NCBI RefSeq assembly: GCF_021155775.2
Contig: NC_060236.1
Coordinates: 13,189,087 to 13,253,086 of the forward strand
DNA from: Neodiprion pinetum
Lineage: Eukaryota; Arthropoda; Insecta; Hymenoptera; Diprionidae
Direction of reading: 5' to 3'
DNA: 64,000 nt
Under the pieces are notes generated by a model. The model was given only the letters and a program-made list of their open reading frames with translations, was not told the DNA's origin and ran no database searches. The position numbers were made by a program, and so were the translations under genes. Below are positions 56,402 through 64,000 of this stretch, one piece after another (within the stretch, counting starts at the first letter, position 1; every line of letters starts with the position of its first letter).

Positions 56402-58834
56402 ACACTTGGGATCAATGAATCTGAGACGGCTAATTTTTTACACTAGGCAGTTACGTTGACAACACAGAGAATCCTATAGCGCCATAGTCGGCCGAGTGCG
56501 AAACAAACTCAATCTAAATGAACATAACACACACCCACGACTGTCGAATCGAACCTTAGAATACGTGTCAATCTAACAAGTCATTATTCCCCCGGTATTC
56601 TAAGGTTAGATTCGACGGTCATGGGTTATGTTATGTTCTGTAACGTGGCATTTTTGATGCTCGTTACAAGTAGCTTCCTGACCCTCGGTGGAACCAAAAT
56701 TAAGGGGTTTTCGAGGTTGAGCAGCGAAATATTTAGAAAAGAGCGCCAGAACTGGAGTCGAGCATCCGAAACTACAAGAGGGGACACTTTAGCGAATAAC
56801 GAGAGGTATTTCAGGTTGTTTTTTTTTTCTTATTTTTCGAGCTGCAATGGCATCAGGCAGGAAGTCGGCACCGAATTCGAGGAGACTGCGGAGTGGCGGA
56901 CTAGCGACAATTGCGAAAGAAGGATGTCGACGCTGCGGAGGGGGATCCAACGAAGATTTCCGCACCGCGGGAGTCCAAGGCGAACGCGATTCCCGCTGGC
57001 GGCCGGCGCACCGCAGCCTCTCCTCCTTCACTCCGCCAACAATTAACTAGCGAACTTGCGACGGACCGACTAGCAACGAGGGAGCACCACGCTCACCACC
57101 AAGACGTGATGGAGCTGCGCGAAGGACGAAATTGCGATTTAGCGTCAAGTTCTGCGCCACGATGCTATTAAAGGTGCGCGTCGAGTTGCGCAATCGATGA
57201 AATCGATGACGGGTCGATCATTGCGTATTCTTGTGGGTATGACGTCACGTACGGGATAGCGTATCGAGATCCGTGTTGCGGGAGGTCGTACGTTTTGAAA
57301 ACACTCTAGTTCTGGCGGTCGTGCTAGATAGTCAGGTTTTGGGAGTTTCGCGAAGTAATGGAGCTGTCGAAAAATCGCGAAAGGGATGGAGAGTGTGTTG
57401 CGAGGATGTAGATGGTATGCACTGCTTATTTATATCCTTGCAATTGAATTTCGAGAATAATTGCTACTAGGCTTGCCGAATAACGGATAGCCATTTTGGA
57501 TTTGCGTTGTAGAAAAGTACTCGAATTTCTTTTGCCGAATCTTTTGCTTGGTGACCGTAGCCTGAGTTGCGCGTGACAAAATAGAGCCAATTTTGAGTAA
57601 AGAATGTTGAGTAGAGTCACGGGTTCTAGTTGCGTTCTTCTCGTTTTTCAAATTACGTACAGCCGAATTCCGCTGTACCTACCAGGTTCAGCCGCGTTGT
57701 CGGGGTTTCTCAGTGTCGCCTCTCGAGTAAATCGCGAAGTGCCGAATTGGAATGCTCGAATTAGCGAATAACGTTTTCGAGGATTTCGAGAAGGTTTGAT
57801 TTCGGATGCGTTGCGATAGCGTTTAGTTAAGGTTACATTTAGTTGCGCTTGCGCTTAGTTCAGTACCCGTTTATTTAAGATAGTGTTTAGTTGAGTTGAG
57901 TTGAGTTGAGGTTGCGTATAGTTGAGATTGCGGTTGCGTTGCGTAGCGGTTGAGACGAGAAGTTCGTGTCATTGAGTTTTAGTTTCATCTGAAATATGTT
58001 GGCGTTTAAGAATCTGTTTAGTTGAAATAAGTAGGAAATGAGATTTAATTTAATTTAAGTTGTGAAGTTTAGATTTAAGGCAGCTCACGATAGCGTCGAA
58101 GCTCCGAGTCGGGTGAGGTCTCCGGTGGGATTGAGGACGCCGTCTATTCGGTAGCCCGGCGGCGCACCTTTGAGAAAGTAGTTCTAGTTTCGGTTTGGAG
58201 AAATTATTACTATAGCGGAAAAATTTCGATGTTGCGAATTGAGAGTGGCGTATCGAAGTTTTGTAAATGTTGAGTTAGATTTCAGTTAGCAAGCTGCGAG
58301 TTAGTAGAGTAAGTAATAGCGTAGGTCACGTATAATTGTCGGTTTTTTTTATTGGATCGCGAAGAGCGAATTTTGAATTATGAACTTTTTGTTTGTTTTT
58401 GCATCACCACTATTGTGAAATATGTTATTCTATTTTACTTTTTTTGTTAAATGGCGTGTGCTTTTCGAGTGTCTCTCTCTTTCTCCAAAATTACCCCTCC
58501 CCTCTCCACGGTACTGAGTTACCGAGCATATTCCCGAAGTATAGCGCATTAACAATTTCGAGGCGTGTTAATCACGCCAGGCGCCTAACGGTATTTCGCG
58601 ATATTTTATTTAAGATCCAGTTTACATCGCGGGCTGCCAAAATATTGTGCCCGCGGTAAGTTCTCGGTCATTTTCAACGAGTGACCGAGGTACGGGAAAA
58701 ATCGGCGTCGCAGTTCATTGAAATCGAGTTTGTTTCGCACTCGGCCGACTTTGGCGCTGTAGGTTTCTCTGTGTTGCCAACGTAACTGTCTAGTGTAAAA
58801 AATTAGCCGTCTCAGATTCATTGTCCCCAAGTGT
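56402..58834. mobile_element. TIR element without recognisable transposase
   Basis: 56402-56515 and the complement of 58722-58834 match over about 110 bp (ACACTTGGG...GACGGCTAATTTTTTACACTAG). The left end continues into a hairpin: CGAACCTTAGAATAC at about 56552-56566 and GTATTCTAAGGTTAG at 56595-56609. The interior is GC-richer, with TTGAG tandem units near 57893-57912. Several overlapping frames at 56621-57170 are not protein-like. Probably non-autonomous. Confidence 0.7.
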
Positions 58835-58930
58835 GCATCATTCACTTTGATGTAACAAGCCATCTTATTAAACATATATTGAATTGTACTTTCTTACCAG
58901 CAGACTAAATCTATCTCAATTTTAATGTAG

Positions 58931-59161
58931 TTGGTAAGTATGCGTATTTTCTATCATGTGTGCTTTGTACAGGCTACAAGGTTGGGAGGCGGGAAATATT
59001 CCTTCACCAAGCCTTACGCGTTGGATAGCGCAACGAGCACCATACTCATTGCAGCGTTTGATAAATCGCAAGTGAGAAAAGCTGTCGATAACCTGATAGC
59101 AACTAATCCGATCTACAGCTTGGTGGCGGACATAATGACCAAGGGTCTACGCACGACGTAA
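58931..59161 (+). CDS. Unrecognised short ORF
   Basis: 76-residue frame (GGGKYSFTKPYALDSATSTI and ADIMTKGLRTT). It contains no motif I can name. It ends shortly before the inverted-repeat element at 59197 and may be a fragment of an interrupted gene. Confidence 0.2.
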   Translation: MVSMRIFYHVCFVQATRLGGGKYSFTKPYALDSATSTILIAAFDKSQVRKAVDNLIATNPIYSLVADIMTKGLRTT

Positions 59162-59196
59162 TACTAAGGAAGCCGAACTCAGCCGAGATCGAGTTC

Positions 59197-60012
59197 AAAA
59201 GTTGGCTCATTATACTGCATGAAAAAGGCCAAGTCCGCAGAACGGAATAGCTACATGCTCGCGCATGCGTTGTTCGCAGTATAGCCGTAATTTAGGGTGG
59301 TCCTTATTTGAAGTGTTGACGAATTTCGACAACTGCGCCCCCTATAGACGAACGAAATAAATTTAAAAAAATGTGTGCGAAAACGGAGCGCTGTAGTCCA
59401 ATTAGAAGACGTGCCTCTAAGCTTGTTTTGTTTCTCATTTGAATAACATGGGATTTTCAGACTACTTCAGTCATAATGTTTTTAAGTTTTCCCCAAGCAC
59501 GCAAAAAATTTTTTTTTCACATAAATCTGTCATTCATGGGTACAACTACGCGTATATTTTTCCACAAGTCGTTATCACAACCTTTACGCCCCCCATCCCC
59601 CTGATACTATACACGGCGGCAAATTGATAAACGTGAATACCTGTTTTTAGCCGCTTGGTGCTTGACAGTATTTCACCAATTGAAAGGCAGTCTTATTCAC
59701 GTCATAAGTTTGTAAAAAAAAGTAGTTGTACATGTGGGAAAAAATATGCATTTCAATTAGTGTATCTCAAAACACATCGTTTACACTTTATACTTTTTTA
59801 AAAAATAACAATTAAAATTAGAATGTTTTGATCACCGTCTGTTTTTTTGGATCGGGAAAGCTTTTACGATATTCCGAGACTATCTGAAGAATATACTGCT
59901 TTTGATCTTCGTCCCGTGTGAGAATATTGTTATGTACAACGCATGCGCGAGCATATAGCTATTCCCTTCTGCGGACTTGTCCTTTTTCATGCGGTAAAAT
60001 CAGCCAACTTTT
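59197..60012. mobile_element. Non-autonomous inverted-repeat element, 816 bp
   Basis: Arms of about 80 bp: AAAAGTTGGCT...ATGAAAAAGGCCAAGTCCGC at 59197-59277 and its complement at 59933-60012, about 90 percent identical by eye. The interior is AT-rich with no coding frame. No target duplication was identified. Confidence 0.7.
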
Positions 60013-60015
60013 ACA

Positions 60016-60350
60016 TGCGGGGTTCGGTCTCCTTAGTATTACAAAATGGGTTTACGTGCTCACTCTTGAGGGCACAGATTTTACTAGGGTTACATGAATC
60101 CATCAAGACAGTCGTAAATTGTCACCTAGTCGACTGTAAGATAAACGTCTGTCCAGTGCTTGCCAATACATTTAGAAACATGCCAACCCTTCGTGAAATT
60201 TCGCCGTGTGCCAAGGGCTCCAAGTACATTGAGAAACCGCTACGTCCGATAAGCGTCAATCGAGAAAATTTGATAACGCCTCCAGAATTCGACGACCTGT
60301 TATGGAACGTTTCGAATGGCCGTGGTAAAGGATACTGTGCGAAATGTTGA
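60016..60350 (+). pseudogene. Unrecognised cysteine-rich ORF fragment
   Basis: Frame directly after the inverted-repeat element, reading VVNCHLVDCKINVCPVLANT, then EISPCAKGSKYIEKPLRP and ending GRGKGYCAKC. The spaced cysteines suggest a zinc-binding segment. I do not recognise the family. It may be the remainder of the frame interrupted at 59197. Confidence 0.25.
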
Positions 60351-61225
60351 GCACCTACGGCACACGTTATTACTGCTATGGGTAAGGTTTCATTTAAAAA
60401 TGTTCGTGCTCTTTTTTATATTATAAAATATCACTGTCCGATTTTTCAATATCCATTTTTCTTTATGCATATGTTTTCTATTTTTTCATGGTTTTTCTTT
60501 CTTCTTTCTTTGTTTATCAAGTTTATTCCTAATAAAGCGTCTAACTGTTGACTTCGCTGAACATCTTGTATTTGTAAGATCATGAAAGAGTCGTAGTTAT
60601 GATTGTAAAACAGCAATGCAATCAAAAAGTGCCTTCATATATGGATTCCAGGTAACAATTCATTATGTTGACATGAATGTGATGTTCACACCGTGATGTT
60701 CCTAATTCATTTTCGTGTAAACGTAACCTCTATGTAATAAGAACGAAACTGATGTATCTAAGATGTTGCCACTCCATAACGACACTTGTTACAGCCATGC
60801 AAACGTGTTACATATAATATATGCGACGATGAATCTGTGATAATGCTTTGTATAGAAATGATGTAAGTAACACGGAGCTTTATGCACAGAACGTATATGC
60901 AGCGGCGTAACAAATATTATACAGATTCGAGGACGCAATTGCACTATTATCAGCATTATATCTGTCAGCCATAACCGAAATTCGGCGCATCCATATCTCG
61001 ACGCAGCTATTGTTGTGCCATCTCTAAAAGTAATAGCACTGAGACATGACCTATGTTTGGAAATTGTGCCGAGGAAAATCTGGGGAAGGGTGAATTAGTT
61101 CGGAGAGATGCGCTCAAAGAACACGAAACCTTACTTGTAGGCAGGCTGACTAGAGTTTTAGTCAGTGTAGAAGATTTTCCGGAAAGCAACGAAGATGTGA
61201 AACGCAGACGAGGCGTATTGATTCC
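60351..61225. other. No recognisable gene
   Basis: AT-rich; nothing supported. Confidence 0.4.
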
Positions 61226-61411
61226 GCGGAAGATGGCCGAAGAGCTGACCGCTCACAGCGCGTTGCCGCGTGTTTCATACGCTATCGAGGATTGTCGATT
61301 GCGCGGAAGATAACCGAAGAGCTGACCGCTCAGAGCGCGTTGCCGCGTGTTTTACACACTATCGAGGATTGTCGATTGCGCGGAAGATAACCGAAGAGCT
61401 GACCGCTCAGA
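61226..61411 (+). repeat. 77-bp tandem repeat, about 2.4 copies
   Basis: Units begin GCGGAAGAT at 61226, 61303 and 61380, the last one partial. The second and third are nearly identical and the first differs at several positions. Overlapping frames through the repeat are periodic artefacts. Confidence 0.9.
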
Positions 61412-62649
61412 AGAAAGTCGAACGAAAGAAGAAGTTACCGATTCGAAGCCGAACAGAAAGTTGACACGAGTTCACGCGAATATTCAAGCGGTCGTAAGGT
61501 GCTTTAATATCGGGTGGAAACCGTTGCTCGAGTAATACCAAAGCAGAGAACAAATCGCAGGAGGAAAACAGACCGAGAGGCTCGAAGGCTATTCGACGAA
61601 TGAAATGGCAAGGGCGACACAGGCAGGAACAATAGAGGGAAAAAAGGAGGGGGGAAAAGCGGCCGGCGAGTCTGGTCGAACGTCCGAGTTGACGAGCGAT
61701 CAAGCACGCCGATTAAATTCCCCCTATCCGCGTTAATTTTACTTGAGACTTTTCTGAACAACCTATGTTCGCGTAATTGAAACGTGTTCCGAGTTTTACG
61801 GCATTTACATTCTGCGTATCATTATCGCAGTACCCTCAAAAGCTACAGCACGGTAACATAAACTATGATGTATAAGTGAAAAGTATCCTGGCGGCATCAA
61901 GTTGATATGAGTGTCATGCGTTTTACCAGTGATTTTAGTTGTACATTTCAGTGATATACCTGCATCCATCATAACCTCTTACACATAATACAGTTTAAAC
62001 GTATTAAATCAGGGGAGTCAACTTTATTAAATTCCATTCAAGGTTAGACAACGGTAAAATGAGTGAATCGGTATAAAAACGCAAAATCTACAGAATTTTC
62101 ACTCACCTAGGAGTTTTAAAGTTTCGAAACTATCAAACAGTTATAAAACAATCAGCTATTGAAAACTCTAAGTAACTTTCAAGTATAAGCTGAAGAAGAG
62201 ATTTTGAGTTGGATGTTCTTCAGTCAACCTTTGTACAGCATAGAATTTTTCAAAGTCCAAATAACTGCTCCACGCTGTTAGTTTATTGTCAGATTTTCCA
62301 CATTATTATCGATAGCTCAATAGCTGGGAACAATATTCGGTACAACGATTAGAACTAATTAGTAGTGGGCTCGAAACTGAAAGTTCATGTTTCACATTCA
62401 ATTCACTTGTTTCACCATTTTTAGCGTGAAGTCATCTAGACACCGTCTATTGACCAAACCAATTATTGTTTGTATTTTTTCAAATCAAGAGTTAGTTTCC
62501 ACTGCAAAAACCTTCGCCCATATTATATGGGGTGCGCGCTCACTTTCTTCTTTAGATTATACAATGGCTCAATCTGAACAACCTCTCATTATTCTAACAG
62601 CCGTATTGTCCATGCAAATTATATTCTATTTTTCAGCACAGGACAATAT
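61412..62649. other. No recognisable gene
   Basis: Short frames only. The 5' exons of the CACTA-like gene may lie in the last part but cannot be defined. Confidence 0.35.
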
Positions 62650-64000
62650 CACAAAATGCCCAAGATGCTAAAAGAGATTTGTTCTCTTTCGTGAAGGCAG
62701 CGAAGGCGATTGATCCTAAAAGAAATCAACAAATTAAAAAATGTACTGAAAGAAGTAAAATCAAATCCTGAAAGTGGAAGATCTGAAAATAATTTGTCGA
62801 AAAATATCTCAGAAAACACAAATTTCAATCTCATAACTTTTGAGGCAGAATGTTCACAAAACAATTTTCAAGCGACAGAACAAACTAGTCCAGATAGAAC
62901 AGAGGCCTTTAATGCTGAGCCCGATGAAAGTAACAGTAGTAGTTGTTCGACAATGTGTGCTGAAGATTGTGAGGAGCCTCTAAACGAAAATAATCCTGGT
63001 ATACATAATAAACTTCAAGACTAGGCCATTAAATCATCTATTAGTCAAAATCACCTGACTGATTTGTTGAAGATTTTGCGAAAATATGGGCATGATTTGC
63101 CATGTGATGCCAGGACCTTTTTAAAAACACCTAAGCATTTAAAAATAACAAGCATGCCACCAGGTAATTATTATCATTTTGGTTTAGCCAACGCTTTAAC
63201 CAAATCTGTTCTCAAGTATTACATGCCTGAAGATTTTCCATCGGAAATCAAATTCGATATTAACGTTGATGGACCACCGCTGACCAAAAGTTCCGGAAGC
63301 CAATTTTGGCCAATTTTAACAGCAGTTGAGGCACCTTTTCACACTGAACCTTGTATCGTGGGCATATACCATGGAAATGAGAAGCCTTTGGATTCCAATG
63401 ACCTTTTGCAATATTTTGTGGAGGATGCTCTAAAAGTCTGTGGATCGGGCATAGATATACAAGGCCATGAAATATCATGTGGAATTGGTGTCTTCATATG
63501 TGATGCACCGGCAAAAGCCTACATCACTGATACAAAGGGACATAATGCATACTTTGGGTGTAGCAAATGTATGCAAGAAGGTGAATTCAAGGTGAACCGG
63601 CTGACATACCCTGAAACTGGTGCTACTTTGAGGACAGATTTAAAAATACGAATGGTTAGCCAGTTCCCATTGGATTATCTACATCTCATATGCCTCGGTA
63701 TTATGAAAAGGTTGCTTCAGTTTAGGGTAAAAGGAAAGAAAAATGTTCATATGACTAATTCACAACTGAAGTTAGCCACTGCTCACTTAATGTCATTAGT
63801 TACATCAATACCCAAAGAATTCGCAAGAAAGCCAAGACCATTAAAACAGGTTAATCGGTACAAAGCACCAAAGCCAAGATAACTTTTACTGTATGCTGGC
63901 CCGATAAGTTTTAAAGAAACACTGAATAAAGACAAATATTATCATTTTCTCAGCCTCAGTGTGGCTGTACGGATTTTATCTAGCGCAGAATATTCTTTGA
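62650..64000 (+). pseudogene. CACTA-like (Tnp2-type) transposase, runs off the window
   Basis: An N-terminal acidic region (62710-63024) ends in NKLQD followed by TAG at 63022 where the family usually has Trp. The frame then continues ILRKYGHDLPCDARTFLKTP, INVDGPPLTKSS (first catalytic Asp), FWPILTAVE, IVGIYHGNEKPLD, CDAPAKAYI, HNAYFGCSKCMQEG and FPLDYLHLICLGIMKRLL. Between ATLRTD and FPLDY the usual segment is missing, suggesting an internal deletion. TAA at 63880-63882 is followed in frame by LLLYAGPISFK. Transposase_21 family; non-functional as written. Confidence 0.8.

Noticed and set aside
56621..57171. GC-rich overlapping frames inside the 56.4-kb element
   Set aside because: Three frames and the opposite strand are all open because of composition. 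None has a recognisable motif.
61226..61411. CRISPR-like array
   Set aside because: The units are 77-bp head-to-tail copies without spacers, in a eukaryotic context.

Overview
This is a eukaryotic, most likely insect, genomic window built almost entirely of transposable elements nested inside one another. Spliced reading frames, Jockey, I-like, copia, Penelope, hAT and Mutator-type elements, and a Polinton with arthropod-style TATA/TCAGT promoters point to an arthropod. The mix of Polinton gene families and exonuclease-bearing transposases made me think of Hymenoptera, but that is inference. I see no convincing host gene and no rRNA, functional tRNA or CRISPR.

Layout. 1-2.9 kb: no gene, one small inverted repeat. 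2.9-8.6 kb: a 5'-truncated Ty1/copia relic on the minus strand, split by two solo LTRs (3342-3555, 6348-6650) and a truncated Penelope-like element (3942-5842, 15-bp target duplication) whose 3' part carries a hammerhead-like core. 9.7-38.0 kb: a Polinton/Maverick with about 0.76-kb terminal inverted repeats (TIRs). Its own genes total about 13.5 kb. Minus-strand block: PLA2-like protein, adenain-like protease, penton-like minor capsid protein, double-jelly-roll major capsid protein and a nuclease-like ORF. Plus-strand block: packaging ATPase, DUF8207-like/fibre-like frame and integrase. A protein-primed DNA polymerase runs on the minus strand from the right TIR. A small intact ORF lies next to the left TIR. 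Almost every Polinton gene has stops or frameshifts, and two catalytic residues are changed.

Inside the Polinton, interrupting the nuclease-like ORF, sits a 14.8-kb Mutator-type element (12099-26879) with about 0.6-kb TIRs and a perfect 9-bp target duplication. It holds (a) a decayed DDE transposase whose C-terminus looks like a ubiquitin-specific cysteine protease, and (b) a second, spliced DDE transposase gene fused to a DEDDh exonuclease. An apparently intact full-length Jockey LINE (22003-26542) has inserted into its right TIR with a 12-bp duplication, so the order of insertion can be read directly: Polinton, then Mutator element, then Jockey.

38.1-41.3 kb: a DNA transposon with pogo/Tigger-like transposase pieces and about 0.5-kb TIRs, each containing a tRNA-like sequence. 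41.5-43.9 kb: a 5'-truncated I-like LINE with RNase H, abutting a copia Gag fragment. 44.2-49.5 kb: repeats and a degraded spliced frame of unknown origin. 49.5-56 kb: a second Mutator-type transposase relic on the plus strand, cut by a ZMYM1-like hAT element (49696-53906, near-perfect 8-bp duplication) and a small TIR element. 56.4-58.8 kb: a TIR-bounded element with no recognisable gene. 59.2-60.0 kb: a non-autonomous inverted-repeat element. 61.2 kb: a 77-bp tandem repeat. 62.7-64.0 kb: the first part of a CACTA-like (Tnp2-type) transposase that runs off the window.
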